From: Streptomyces sp. NRRL S-337
GTDB lineage: Bacteria > Actinomycetota > Actinomycetes > Streptomycetales > Streptomycetaceae
Assembly (NCBI RefSeq): GCF_000720175.1
Contig: NZ_JOIX01000091.1
Span: 1 to 29,430, forward strand
Direction: 5' to 3'
Length of the DNA: 29,430 bases
Shown here: piece by piece, positions 21,473 to 29,430 of the stretch
Layout: every line of letters begins with the position of its first letter
Position numbering within the stretch: the stretch's first letter is position 1
The notes under the pieces: model-generated
What the model saw: the letters and a program-made list of their open reading frames with translations, nothing else
Databases searched by the model: none
Told to the model about the DNA's origin: nothing
Translations under genes and position numbers: made by a program

Positions 21473-23215
21473 TCACACCCGGGGGATGTTCCGCAGGTTG
21501 GAGCGGGCCATCTGCAGCATCCGGCCGACCCCGCCGTCCAGCACGATCTTGCCGGCCGACAGCGCGAAACCGGACACCATCTCCGCGCTGATCTTCGGCG
21601 GGATGGACAGCGCGTGCGGGTCGGTGACGACGTCGACCAGCGCGGGCCCGTCGTGCCGGAAGGCGTCGCGCAGCGCCCCGCGCAGCTGCTTGGGCTTCTC
21701 CACCCGGACGCCGTACACCCCGGCCGCGCGGGCGATCGCCGCGAAGTCCGGGTTGTGGTTGGTGGTGCCGTACGACGGCAGGCCGGAGACCATCATCTCC
21801 AGCTCGACCATGCCGAGGGAGGAGTTGTTGAACAGCACCACCTTCACCGGCAGGTCGTACTGGACCAGGGTGAGGAAGTCGCCCATCAGCATGGCGAAGC
21901 CGCCGTCGCCCGACATCGAGACGACCTGGCGGCGGCGGTCGAGGAACTGGGCGCCGATCGCCTGGGGCAGCGCGTTGGCCATGGAGCCGTGGCTGAAGGA
22001 GCCGATGACCCGGCGGCGGCCGTTGGGGGTGAGGTAGCGCGCGGCCCAGACGTTGCACATGCCGGTGTCGACCGTGAAGATCGCGTCGTCGGCGGCCTCC
22101 TCGTCCAGCACCGAGGCGACGAACTCGGGGTGGATCGGCACGTGCTTCTCCACCTTCCTCGTGTACGCCTTGACCACCCCCTCCAGCGCGTCCGCGTGCT
22201 TCTTCAGCATCCGGTCGAGGAACTTCCGGTCGGTCTTCTCCCGGACCTTGGGGATCAGGCAGCGCAGCGTCTCGCGGACGTCGCCCCAGACCGCGAGGTC
22301 GAGCTTGGTGCGGCGGCCCAGGTGTTCGGGCCGGACGTCGACCTGGACGATCTTGACGTCGTCCGGCAGGAACGCGTTGTAGGGGAAGTCCGTGCCGAGC
22401 AGGAGCAGCAGATCGCACTCGTGGGTGGCCTCGTAGGCCGCGCCGTACCCGAGCAGTCCGCTCATGCCGACGTCGTAGGGGTTGTCGTACTGGATCCATT
22501 CCTTGCCGCGCAGGGCGTGGCCCACCGGGGCCTTCACCCGCTCGGCGAACTCCATCACCTCGGCGTGCGCACCGGCCGTGCCGCTGCCGCAGAACAGCGT
22601 GACCGTGCGGGCCCCGTCGACCATCCGGGCCAGCGCGTCGATCTCGGCGTCCCCGGGCCGGGCCAGCGGCCGGGTGGTGACGAGCGCGTGCTGGAAGGCG
22701 CGCTCGGGCGCCTGCTCGGCGGCGATGTCGCCGGGCAGGGAGACCACCGCGACGCCGCTTCGTCCGACGGCGTGCTGGATGGCGGTCTGCAGCACCCGCG
22801 GCATCTGCCGGGTGCTGGAGATCAACTCGCTGTAGTGGCTGCACTCGGTGAACAGCCGGTCCGGGTGGGTCTCCTGGAAGAAGGTGGTGCCGATCTCGCT
22901 GGAGGGGATGTGCGAGGCGAGCGCGAGGACCGGGGCCATCGAACGGTGCGCGTCGAAGAGGCCGTTGATGAGGTGCAGGTTGCCCGGTCCGCACGAGCCG
23001 GCGCAGGCCGCGAGCCGGCCGGTGAGCTGCGCCTCCGCCCCGGCGGCGAAGGCGGCGGCCTCCTCGTGCCGGACCTGGATCCAGTCGATCGCTGCGTTCC
23101 GGCGGACGGCGTCCACCACCGGGTTCAGGCTGTCGCCGACGACACCGTAGAGGCGCCGCACCCCCGCCCGCACCAGGATGTCCACGAACTGCTCGGCCAC
23201 GGTCTGCTTCGCCAT
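21473..23215 (-). CDS. Thiamine-diphosphate pyruvate oxidase/dehydrogenase (PoxB-like)
   Basis: This 580-residue protein has the three-domain ThDP fold of pyruvate oxidases. The N-terminal PYR domain has catalytic Glu51 (QVRHEEAAAFAAGAEA) and GSCGPGNLHLINGLFDA; an FAD-type middle domain follows (about 185-335); the C-terminal PP domain has the Mg-ThDP motif GDGGFAMLMGDFLTLVQ...NNSSLG. PoxB converts pyruvate to acetate and CO2, passing electrons to membrane quinone, and serves in stationary phase in E. coli. The start is the ATG at 23215 with ggga upstream; the longer frame has no domain. It is transcribed alone. Acetolactate synthase is less likely because the sequence follows PoxB features such as KISAEMVSGFALS near the end. 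Confidence 0.9.
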   Translation of the reverse strand: MAKQTVAEQFVDILVRAGVRRLYGVVGDSLNPVVDAVRRNAAIDWIQVRHEEAAAFAAGAEAQLTGRLAACAGSCGPGNLHLINGLFDAHRSMAPVLALASHIPSSEIGTTFFQETHPDRLFTECSHYSELISSTRQMPRVLQTAIQHAVGRSGVAVVSLPGDIAAEQAPERAFQHALVTTRPLARPGDAEIDALARMVDGARTVTLFCGSGTAGAHAEVMEFAERVKAPVGHALRGKEWIQYDNPYDVGMSGLLGYGAAYEATHECDLLLLLGTDFPYNAFLPDDVKIVQVDVRPEHLGRRTKLDLAVWGDVRETLRCLIPKVREKTDRKFLDRMLKKHADALEGVVKAYTRKVEKHVPIHPEFVASVLDEEAADDAIFTVDTGMCNVWAARYLTPNGRRRVIGSFSHGSMANALPQAIGAQFLDRRRQVVSMSGDGGFAMLMGDFLTLVQYDLPVKVVLFNNSSLGMVELEMMVSGLPSYGTTNHNPDFAAIARAAGVYGVRVEKPKQLRGALRDAFRHDGPALVDVVTDPHALSIPPKISAEMVSGFALSAGKIVLDGGVGRMLQMARSNLRNIPRV

Positions 23216-23432
23216 GTCGCTGTCGCTCCCAGGGTGGAAGGGGTCGGGGCCGGGGGTACGAGGGGCCTGTTCCCATGAACCCATGCGGGCGGGCGGTCCG
23301 CCTCCGCTGTCGTCTGCCCGGTCGGCCGTCCGGGGGTGCCGGCCGGTCGGATGTCCGCGGCGGCCGGCGCCGGCCCGCACGGTCGCGGGCGGCCGGCAAG
23401 CGCTTCCGGGTCCCGTCCGGCAGTCTGGGGCC

Positions 23433-23915
23433 ATGAGCGCGTGGCAGCTGGTCGCGGTCGGCCTGGTGATGCTGCTCGGGCTGATCGGGGTGCTGGTACC
23501 CGGAATCCCCGGGCCGCTGATCGTGTGGGCGGGCGTGCTGTGGTGGGCGGTGACGGAGAAGTCCGGCCCGGCATGGGCGGTGCTGATGGGCGCCACCGCC
23601 GTGCTGTTGCTCAACCAGGCGCTGAAGTGGCTGCTGCCGGTGCGTGATCTGCGGGCCGCGGGCGCGCCGTACCGCACCCTGTTCCTGGCCGGCATGGCCG
23701 GCATCGTCGGTTTCTTCGTGCTGCCGGTGATCGGTGCCGTGGTGGGCGCGGTCGGCGGCCTCTACCTGCTGGAACGCATCCGGCTGGGCGGGCACGGCGA
23801 CGCCTGGGCCTCGACCCGCACGGTGATGCGCACCCTCGGGCTGAGCGTGCTGGTCGAACTGCTCGCCTGCCTGCTGGTGGTCGGTGGCTGGGCGGGGACG
23901 GTGCTCGCGAGGTGA
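23433..23915 (+). CDS. DUF456 family small membrane protein
   Basis: This 160-residue, very hydrophobic protein has about four transmembrane segments: LVAVGLVMLLGLIGVLVPGI (5-24), AWAVLMGATAVLLLNQAL, AGMAGIVGFFVLPVIGAVVGA and LSVLVELLACLLVVGGWAG. The VLVPGIPGPLIVWAGVLWW segment is typical of the DUF456 family, whose role is unknown. The ATG at 23433 is chosen for its position before the first helix; only a gggg tract lies upstream. It is divergent from the poxB-like gene by 217 bp. Confidence 0.82.
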   Translation: MSAWQLVAVGLVMLLGLIGVLVPGIPGPLIVWAGVLWWAVTEKSGPAWAVLMGATAVLLLNQALKWLLPVRDLRAAGAPYRTLFLAGMAGIVGFFVLPVIGAVVGAVGGLYLLERIRLGGHGDAWASTRTVMRTLGLSVLVELLACLLVVGGWAGTVLAR

Positions 23916-23932
23916 GCCGGCCTCGGGCGAGG

Positions 23933-23951
23933 GGCGACGGCGGGCGTCGCC
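23933..23951. terminator. Hairpin between convergent DUF456 and Ada/AlkA genes
   Basis: GGCGACG-gcggg-CGTCGCC has perfect 7-base arms and lies 17 bp after the DUF456 stop and 9 bp beyond the Ada/AlkA stop on the other strand. Confidence 0.5.
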
Positions 23952-23960
23952 GGAGCGGCC

Positions 23961-25505
23961 TCAGGCCGCCGGCGCCGCCGCCGCGAGGGCCGGTAGCCCG
24001 CCCGGCGGGAGCAGTCCCGCCCGCCACAGATGGTGCAGGGCGTACGCGCCCCAGGGCCGCCAGGCCCCCTCCGGGTCCGCGCCCCGCTCCGCTGCGGTCC
24101 GCTCGCCGGCCTCCGGTCCGCCCACGTCCGGGTCCCCCAGTGCCCGCATCCTGATGTACGCGGCGGTGCGCGGCCCGACACCGGGCAGCGCGGCCAGCGC
24201 CCGCTCCGCAGCGGCCCGGTCGGCGCCGGCGTCCAGCCGGACCGTGCCGTCGGCGAGCGCGGTGCACAGCGCGCGCACCGGCTCGGGGACGTCCGCGCCG
24301 GTCAGCTCCGCGGGCGCCGGGAAGAGGTGGGTCAGCCCGCCGTCCGCCGCGTCCAGCGGCTTGCCGTAGGCCCGCACCAGCTCGGCGGCGCGTTCCGGCG
24401 GCCCGCCGAGCACGATCCGTACGGCCATTTCCTCCGGGTCCGCCGCGCCCGGCGAGCGCAGGCCCGGGCGCTCGGCCACCAGTGGGCCGAGCACCGGGTC
24501 CGCGCCGAGCCGCTCGGCAACGGCGTACGGGTCGGCGTCCAGGTCGAAGAGCCGGCGCAGCCGCTGCACGGCCGTCGACAGGTCCCGCAGGTCGGTCAGG
24601 AGCAGCCGGCACTCCAGCCAGCCGCCGTCCCCGCCCCTGGCCGCCGGGCACACCCGGCCGGCCGGCGGCCGGGACCGTCCGCGGGGCCCGGCGGGCGGCT
24701 CCTCGACCTCGGCGATCCCGCTGCCGTAGGTGAGCCGCAGGGTACGGCGGTAGGTGCGCGGGCCGCGCTCGCCCCGTACCTCCTCCACGCCCGGCACGGC
24801 CCGTTCCGCCAGGAAGTCGAAGATCTCCACGGCCGCGTAGGGGCCCCGGTAGGCCAGCCGCAGTGGAATCCCGCCGGCCGCCGGGCCGCCGCCCGGGGCG
24901 GGCCGCGACCGGGGGCGCGTGGTCGTGACGCCGCCGCGCCCGCGCCCGCCCACCGCCGCGGCCCTCAGCTCGCTCGGCGTACCGGCGTAGATCTCCCGCA
25001 TGGTGTCGTTGAACTGCCGGATGCTGGCGAACCCGGCCGCGAACGCCAGCTCGGTCACCGGGAGCGCGGTGGTCTGCAGCAGCACCCGCGCGGTGTGCGC
25101 CCGGCGGGCCCGGGCCAGTGCGACCGGACCGGCGCCCAGTTCCGCGGTCAGCTGCCGCTGCACCTGCCGCGCGCTGTACCCCAGCCGCTGCGCCAGCCCG
25201 GCGACGCCCTCCCGGTCGACCACGCCGTCGCCGATGAACCGCATGGCCCGGCCCACCAGGTCGGCGCGCACGTTCCACTCCGCCGAGCCGGGCACGGCGT
25301 CCGGCCGGCACCGCCGGCAGGCCCGGAAACCGGCGGCCTGCGCGGCCGCGGCCGACGGGAAGAACCGCACGTTCACCCGCTTGGGAGTGACCGCGGGGCA
25401 GCTCGGCCGGCAGTAGATGCCGGTGGTCACCACCGCGAAGAAGAACTCCCCGTCGAACCGCGCGTCCCGGCTGGACACCGCTTCGTACCTGGTCTCGTCG
25501 TCCAT
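23961..25505 (-). CDS. Ada/AlkA fusion protein with degraded glycosylase domain
   Basis: This 514-residue protein has the layout of actinobacterial Ada-AlkA fusions. An Ada zinc domain holds Cys32, Cys36, Cys63 and Cys66 (Cys32 being the expected methyl acceptor from DNA phosphotriesters). An AraC-type helix-turn-helix region follows (about 95-165), then a linker, an AlkA N-terminal domain and an HhH-GPD region. The start ATG 25505 has ggaggcg directly upstream. The glycosylase half looks damaged: the usual GQQ(V/I)S block is replaced by GGPPERA, the GPW of the hairpin is GPR (Arg446), and the place of the catalytic Asp is Ala466. It may therefore be a methylation-responsive regulator rather than a 3-methyladenine glycosylase. 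Confidence 0.88.
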   Translation of the reverse strand: MDDETRYEAVSSRDARFDGEFFFAVVTTGIYCRPSCPAVTPKRVNVRFFPSAAAAQAAGFRACRRCRPDAVPGSAEWNVRADLVGRAMRFIGDGVVDREGVAGLAQRLGYSARQVQRQLTAELGAGPVALARARRAHTARVLLQTTALPVTELAFAAGFASIRQFNDTMREIYAGTPSELRAAAVGGRGRGGVTTTRPRSRPAPGGGPAAGGIPLRLAYRGPYAAVEIFDFLAERAVPGVEEVRGERGPRTYRRTLRLTYGSGIAEVEEPPAGPRGRSRPPAGRVCPAARGGDGGWLECRLLLTDLRDLSTAVQRLRRLFDLDADPYAVAERLGADPVLGPLVAERPGLRSPGAADPEEMAVRIVLGGPPERAAELVRAYGKPLDAADGGLTHLFPAPAELTGADVPEPVRALCTALADGTVRLDAGADRAAAERALAALPGVGPRTAAYIRMRALGDPDVGGPEAGERTAAERGADPEGAWRPWGAYALHHLWRAGLLPPGGLPALAAAAPAA

Positions 25506-25579
25506 CACGCCTCCAGTCTGCGCCCGCGGCGGGGCTCGGACCGGCGGATTTCGGACCTGACGTTTCCGGGCGCCGCCGT

Positions 25580-25605
25580 GGGCCCGGGCAATGACGCCCG
25601 GGCCC
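25580..25605 (-). terminator. Perfect 10-bp hairpin after rsgA
   Basis: GGGCCCGGGC (25580-25589) pairs with GCCCGGGCCC (25596-25605) over an AATGAC loop, 4 bp past the rsgA stop codon on the minus strand. It isolates rsgA from the Ada/AlkA gene downstream. Confidence 0.7.
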
Positions 25606-25609
25606 CGGC

Positions 25610-26758
25610 TCACCTCTCCGCCTGCTTCAGCTCACCTTCCGTGCCCCTCTTCCGCTCCATCATGTGCCGGCCGAGCGCCTGCTTCTGCTTCCAGTCCCGC
25701 CGGATCTCGGCCCGCAGCCGGGCGTCCGTCTTGGCCACGATGCGCTGGTTCTCCCGCAGCAGCTTGCGGTAGCTCTCCAGCCGGCGCACCGCCAACTCAC
25801 CGTTCTCCAGGGCGACGTGGACCGCGCACCCCGGCTCGCTCTCGTGCGCGCAGTCATGGAAGCGGCACCCTTCGGCCAGCGCCTCGACGTCCGAGAACGT
25901 CCGGGACAGCCCGCCCTCGGCGTCCCACATCCCGACCCCGCGCAGCCCGGGCGTATCGATCAGCACGCCACCGCCGGGCAGCGCGAGCAGATCGCGGGTG
26001 GTCGTGGTGTGCCGGCCCTTGCCGTCCCGGTCCCGGGTGGCCTGTACGGTCTGCACACTCGCCCCCACCAGCGCGTTCGCCAGCGTGGACTTGCCCGCGC
26101 CGGACTGTCCCAGGAATACGGACGTCCCCCCGGCCAGTACGGCGGCCAGCGCATCGAGCCCCGCACCGGTCTCCGCGCTGACGGCCAGCACCCGCACCCC
26201 TGGAGCGGCCGATTCCGCGTCCGCCACCAGGTGCGCCAGCCCGTGCCCGTCCCCGGCCAGGTCGGCCTTGGTCAGCACCACCAGCGGCTGTCCCCCGCTC
26301 TCCCAGGCCAGCGAGACGAACCGTTCGATGCGCCCGAGGTCCAGCGCGTCGGCCAGCGAGACCGCGATCACCGCATGATCGACGTTCGCCGCCAGGATCT
26401 GCCCCTCGGAACGCTTCGACGACGTGGACCGCACGAACGACGTACGCCGCGGCAGCAGCGCCCGCAGGACGCCGTCCACATGGTCACCGCCCCGCCCGTT
26501 CTCCAGATCGATGACGGCCCAGTCACCCGTGCACGGCACCCGCATCGGATCACCGGTCGCCACCAGCGCGGTGTCCGCCAGCACGGTCCGGACGCCGTCG
26601 CCGTCGGGCACGACGGCGTCCACGCGCCCGCGGTCCACGCGGACGACACGACCGGGCACGAACCCCTGCCCGGCAAAGGGGGTGAAACTCTCCGCGAACC
26701 CGTCGTCCCAGCCGTAGGCCGTCAACGGATGCGCAGTGGAAAGATCGAGGTCGAACAA
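25610..26758 (-). CDS. rsgA: Ribosome small-subunit GTPase RsgA
   Basis: This 382-residue GTPase acts in late 30S subunit maturation. The circularly permuted G-motif order that defines the family is clear: G4 TKAD (163-166), then G1 GQSGAGKST (217-225), then G3 DTPG (268-271). An N-terminal OB-fold (about 33-105) and a C-terminal zinc knuckle (GCRFHDCAHESEPGC, about 300) complete it. A basic tail (KQKQALGRHMMERKRG) follows. The start appears to be a TTG at 26758 with gaaggg about 8 bases upstream; there is no nearby in-frame ATG, and homologous proteins begin with a similar short lead to YGWDD. A small ORF precedes it. Confidence 0.93.
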   Translation of the reverse strand: MFDLDLSTAHPLTAYGWDDGFAESFTPFAGQGFVPGRVVRVDRGRVDAVVPDGDGVRTVLADTALVATGDPMRVPCTGDWAVIDLENGRGGDHVDGVLRALLPRRTSFVRSTSSKRSEGQILAANVDHAVIAVSLADALDLGRIERFVSLAWESGGQPLVVLTKADLAGDGHGLAHLVADAESAAPGVRVLAVSAETGAGLDALAAVLAGGTSVFLGQSGAGKSTLANALVGASVQTVQATRDRDGKGRHTTTTRDLLALPGGGVLIDTPGLRGVGMWDAEGGLSRTFSDVEALAEGCRFHDCAHESEPGCAVHVALENGELAVRRLESYRKLLRENQRIVAKTDARLRAEIRRDWKQKQALGRHMMERKRGTEGELKQAER

Positions 26759-26844
26759 CGCAAGGACCCTTCAGGGAAAGCGGCCCCGGCCCACGCCACC
26801 GCGTGCGCATCTCTGCGCAGCGGAAAAACGGAAGTGACGTCGAG

Positions 26845-26916
26845 TCAGCCGGAGACCACGGAGGTGAATGTGATGAACTCCTGGATGCGGGCAGCGCCCA
26901 GCGCAACGACAGTCAT
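26845..26916 (-). CDS. Candidate 23-residue small ORF upstream of rsgA
   Basis: The ATG at 26916 has an excellent ribosome site, gggaggtg, 7 bases upstream, and opens a 23-codon frame (begins MTVVALGAARIQEF, ends SVVSG, then TGA). The product is hydrophobic and lacks basic residues except one Arg. It ends 86 bp before the rsgA start on the same strand. It could be a leader peptide or a small protein. I do not recognise it. The ribosome site also pairs with ggaggtgaa at 26860-26868 near its end, as a possible switch. Confidence 0.45.
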   Translation of the reverse strand: MTVVALGAARIQEFITFTSVVSG

Positions 26917-27007
26917 CGGTCTTCACCTCCCGGATTCCTCAACGGCCGACACGGACGGCGGCATCGCCGCCCTCCGGAACCCGCTCACCGTAAGCCAGCG
27001 GCACTGT

Positions 27008-27034
27008 GCGCCGCCAACTCTTTTTCGGCGGCGC
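27008..27034 (-). terminator. Hairpin terminator after TetR gene
   Basis: GCGCCGCC (27008-27015) pairs with GGCGGCGC (27027-27034) over an 11-base loop, 20 bp past the TetR stop codon on the minus strand. Confidence 0.6.
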
Positions 27035-27053
27035 GGCGTTCGGCCTGCGGGCG

Positions 27054-27698
27054 TCAGTCGTTGCCCGTGCTCGCCAGCTGCGCCGCCAGGCCGCCCAGGA
27101 TCATCCGGAGGCCGAATTCGAAGCCGCGGTCGTCGAGGGCGGTCGGGGACGGGTCGACGTGGGTGGCGGCTTCGAGGGAGTCGGCCAGGGCGGGGTGGTC
27201 GGGGCGGTAGGCGGCGGGCGGCCGGGTGAAGCCGGCCGCGTAGGTCTCCAGGGCGGAGCCGATGACCAGGAAGTCGAGGGCGGCGGCGGTCTCGGCGGCC
27301 AGGGCGGGGGTGCAGCCCGCGCGGATCAGGGTGGCGAGCAGGGTGTCGTACTCGCGCAGCGCGCCCTCGGTGTGCACGCCGCGGCGGGCGACCAGGGCGA
27401 TGGCGTTGGGGTGGCGCTGGAAGACCCGCCGGTAGCCGCGGGCGTACGCGGCGATGCCGTCGGGCCAGGGCTCGTGGTGCAGCGGGGTGTGGTCGATCTC
27501 GGCGTCGAGCAGTTCGCTGACGGCGTCCAGGATGTCGTCCTTCGAGCCGATGTGGTTGTAGAGCGACGCGCCGCGCACACCCAGCCGGTCGGCCAGTGCC
27601 CGCATGGTGAGGGCTTCGTAGCCGCGGTCGTCGATCAGCTCCAGAGCCGCGTGCGCTATGGCCGTCCTGCTCAGCAATGTCTGGTGTGGGCGGCCCAC
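27054..27698 (-). CDS. TetR family transcriptional regulator
   Basis: This 214-residue regulator has a TetR helix-turn-helix at about residues 10-55 (TAIAHAALELIDDRGYEALTMRALADRLGVRGASLYNHIGSKDDIL) and an all-helical C-terminal ligand domain. I choose the GTG at 27698 (cgagggg upstream), which gives the family-typical start VGRPHQTLLSR; an earlier in-frame GTG at 27761 would add 21 unconserved residues. It is divergent from the APC permease gene, with a perfect palindrome between them, so it probably represses that gene and itself. The ligand is likely an amino acid, amine or related compound. Confidence 0.9.
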   Translation of the reverse strand: MGRPHQTLLSRTAIAHAALELIDDRGYEALTMRALADRLGVRGASLYNHIGSKDDILDAVSELLDAEIDHTPLHHEPWPDGIAAYARGYRRVFQRHPNAIALVARRGVHTEGALREYDTLLATLIRAGCTPALAAETAAALDFLVIGSALETYAAGFTRPPAAYRPDHPALADSLEAATHVDPSPTALDDRGFEFGLRMILGGLAAQLASTGND

Positions 27699-27790
27699 GA
27701 CACCCCTCGCTTCCCCTCGAATTCCTGGCTTTTCAAGGTTACTCACCGGCAGGGGCTTCACAGAGCGGCATGACGTCCCTACCTTCGCCG

Positions 27791-27805
27791 ACTAACAAAG
27801 TTAGT
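27791..27805. promoter_or_regulatory. Operator-like palindrome between TetR and permease genes
   Basis: ACTAAC-aaa-GTTAGT is a perfect inverted repeat in an AT-rich patch, 30 bp before the permease ATG. Its position in the divergent gap is typical of the binding site of the adjacent TetR protein. Confidence 0.7.
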
Positions 27806-27834
27806 TTTAATCGAACCGCCAGGCGAGGTACGCC

Positions 27835-29400
27835 ATGTCCCACTCCACGCCCCCGCACCGGCCGCCCGCCGGCAGCACAGACAGCGCTGCCGGCGGGGAC
27901 GGCGACGCCGCCCGTCTCGCATCACTGGGCTACACACAAGAACTCCGCCGCAGCCTGAACATCCTGGGAAACATCGCCATGGGCTTCGCCGTGGTCTCCC
28001 CGGTGGTCGCGCTGTACGCGGTCTCCATGATCGGCACGATGATCGCCGGGCCCGCGTGGATCTGGGCCCTGCCCGTGGTCCTGGCCGGCCAGTGCCTGGT
28101 GGTCAACGTCTACTCCGAACTGACCTCGCAATGGCCGCTGGCCGGCGGCCCCTACCAGTGGGGGCGGCGGCTCATCGGCCCGCGGTTCGGCTGGCTGAGC
28201 GGCTGGGTCTGGCAGTTCGCGGTGATGTTCGGGAACACCACCGTCGCCTACCTGGCGGCGCCCTGGGTGTTCGCGCTCACCGGGGTGACGCCGTCGCCCG
28301 GCGCGATGGTCGCCGTCTCGATGGCCGTCGTGCTGCTCTGCGCGCTGGTCAACGCGTACGGCATCAACCTCCTGAAGTGGTTCGTCTCGGCCGGCATCGC
28401 CGGCGAGGCCATCGCCTCCGTCCTCGTCGGCCTGTCCCTGCTGCTGTTCTTCCGCAAGCACCCGTTCTCGCTGTTCACGCACACCTTCGGCGCCGAGGCA
28501 CTGTCCGGCGGCTCGGTGCCGCTGGCGCTGCTGACCGTGCTCGCGGTCGCCGGCTGGGCCTTCATCGGCTTCGACGCGTGCGTCTCGACCGCGGAGGAGA
28601 CCAAGGACGCCGGCCGCCAGGTGCCCCGGGCGATGTGGTGGGCGCTGCTGTCCGTCGGCGCCGTGGTCATCCTCAACGCGGCGGCCGTCGCCATCTCCTA
28701 CCCCCACACAGCCACCGCCGTCGCGGGCAAGGACGTCGACCCGGTGACCACGGCCGTGGTCACGTCGTTCGGCTCCTGGTCGGACAAGCCGTTCGTGCTC
28801 GTCGTGCTGGTCAGCTTCCTCGCCTGCGCCATGGCGTCCCAGGGCGGTGCGGCCCGCGGCCTGTACTCACTCGCCCGGGACGACGTGTTCCCGTTCTCGC
28901 GGCAGGTCAGGAAGGTCAACAAACAGCAGGCGCCGATCGGCGGCCTGATCGCCTCCCCCCTCGTCTCGGGCGTGGCCCTGCTGCTCGGCCTGAACGCCAC
29001 CGCGATCGGTTCGCTGATCGCCTTCGGCACCGCGGCCACCTTCGTACCGTTCTTCCTGGTCTCCGCGGCCGCCCTGATCGCGCGGCTGCGCGGCACCTGG
29101 GTGCCCGGTGGCCACATCCGGCAGGGCCGCAAGGGCACGGTGCTCAACGTCGTCGCCGTCGCCTGGACCGGCTTCGAGGTCACCAACGTCGCCTGGCCGC
29201 GCGCGGTGCTCGCCCCGCCGGGCGCCCCCTGGTACCAGATCTGGGCCGCACCGCTCGGCGTCGCGGTGGTACTCGGCGCCGGCACGGTCTATCTGATGGC
29301 CCGTCGACCGCAGGACAGGCTCCCGGCCCAGGCGGAGACGGACGCCGCCGGTGCGGCGGACCGGCTGCCCACGCTGCCCGCCACCGAGCCGCAGCCCTGA
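27835..29400 (+). CDS. APC superfamily amino acid permease
   Basis: This 521-residue membrane transporter has about 12 hydrophobic segments. After a Pro/Ser-rich cytosolic lead it enters LGYTQELRRSLNILGNIAMGFAVVSPVVALYAV, typical of the amino acid/choline (GABA permease-like) branch of APC transporters, and later GWAFIGFDACVSTAEETKDAGRQVPRAMWW, the conserved segment after helix 6. It takes up an amino acid or amine, perhaps gamma-aminobutyrate or a polyamine derivative; the substrate cannot be fixed. The ATG at 27835 has gcgagg upstream. Control by the divergent TetR is likely. Partner catabolic genes may lie beyond the window's right edge. Confidence 0.9.
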   Translation: MSHSTPPHRPPAGSTDSAAGGDGDAARLASLGYTQELRRSLNILGNIAMGFAVVSPVVALYAVSMIGTMIAGPAWIWALPVVLAGQCLVVNVYSELTSQWPLAGGPYQWGRRLIGPRFGWLSGWVWQFAVMFGNTTVAYLAAPWVFALTGVTPSPGAMVAVSMAVVLLCALVNAYGINLLKWFVSAGIAGEAIASVLVGLSLLLFFRKHPFSLFTHTFGAEALSGGSVPLALLTVLAVAGWAFIGFDACVSTAEETKDAGRQVPRAMWWALLSVGAVVILNAAAVAISYPHTATAVAGKDVDPVTTAVVTSFGSWSDKPFVLVVLVSFLACAMASQGGAARGLYSLARDDVFPFSRQVRKVNKQQAPIGGLIASPLVSGVALLLGLNATAIGSLIAFGTAATFVPFFLVSAAALIARLRGTWVPGGHIRQGRKGTVLNVVAVAWTGFEVTNVAWPRAVLAPPGAPWYQIWAAPLGVAVVLGAGTVYLMARRPQDRLPAQAETDAAGAADRLPTLPATEPQP

Positions 29401-29430
29401 CCCCCCTGCCCCCTCCCCAGTGCCCGCCCC

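Noticed and set aside
26873..27229. Plus-strand frame beginning MNSWMRAAPS with ggaggtg upstream
   Set aside because: The ribosome site is good, but spacing is short and the frame continues antisense into the TetR gene as a GC-biased Arg/Gly string. A very short translated leader cannot be excluded.

Overview
The window looks like chromosomal DNA of a streptomycete. It has very high G+C, a G/C third-position bias in every gene, GTG and TTG starts with GGAGG-type ribosome sites, and an actinobacterial gene set (a DUF2637 protein, a lone RsbW-like ATPase, FhuF with an iron box, an Ada/AlkA fusion). I saw no tRNA, rRNA, transposase, integrase or CRISPR array. All calls come from reading the sequence by eye; no database search was run.

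Layout. 1-2400: a GNAT acetyltransferase, a divergent LysR regulator and a 4-oxalocrotonate tautomerase-like enzyme. They are bracketed by two long, nearly identical inverted repeats, each placed at the 3' end of an outward-pointing transcript. 2587-9831: a purine-catabolism island. A PucR-type regulator is divergent from a three-subunit xanthine dehydrogenase operon (FAD, 2Fe-2S, Mo subunits), followed by an AzgA-like purine permease and the XdhC maturation factor. 11494-13660: a TPR-like protein inside long GC-rich spacers full of hairpins. 13661-16331: a SAM methyltransferase, a GntR/FCD regulator with a probable leaderless promoter, and a FhuF-type ferric reductase behind an IdeR/DmdR-like iron box. 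16527-18217: a DUF2637 membrane protein converging on an RsbW-like ATPase. 18331-23915: a MAN2C1-type GH38 alpha-mannosidase converging on a PoxB-like pyruvate oxidase, then a small DUF456 membrane protein. 23961-26916: an Ada/AlkA fusion with a degraded glycosylase half, RsgA, and a 23-codon small ORF with a strong ribosome site. 27054-29400: a TetR regulator divergent from an APC-family permease, with a perfect operator-like palindrome between them.

How the genes fit together. The purine island is the clearest functional unit: PucR probably senses purine or nitrogen status, the permease imports purine bases, the dehydrogenase oxidises hypoxanthine and xanthine to urate, and XdhC matures its molybdenum cofactor. 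No MobA-like cofactor gene, uricase or allantoinase is in the window. The rest is a mosaic of small regulator-target pairs: LysR/GNAT/tautomerase, GntR beside FhuF, and TetR/permease.

Most worth a second look: the paired head-plus-tandem-tail repeats at 1-330 and 2190-2395, where the single base difference keeps an RNA stem intact; the Ada/AlkA protein that lacks its glycosylase catalytic residues; the 23-residue ORF upstream of rsgA; and several perfect hairpins, including one inside a coding region.
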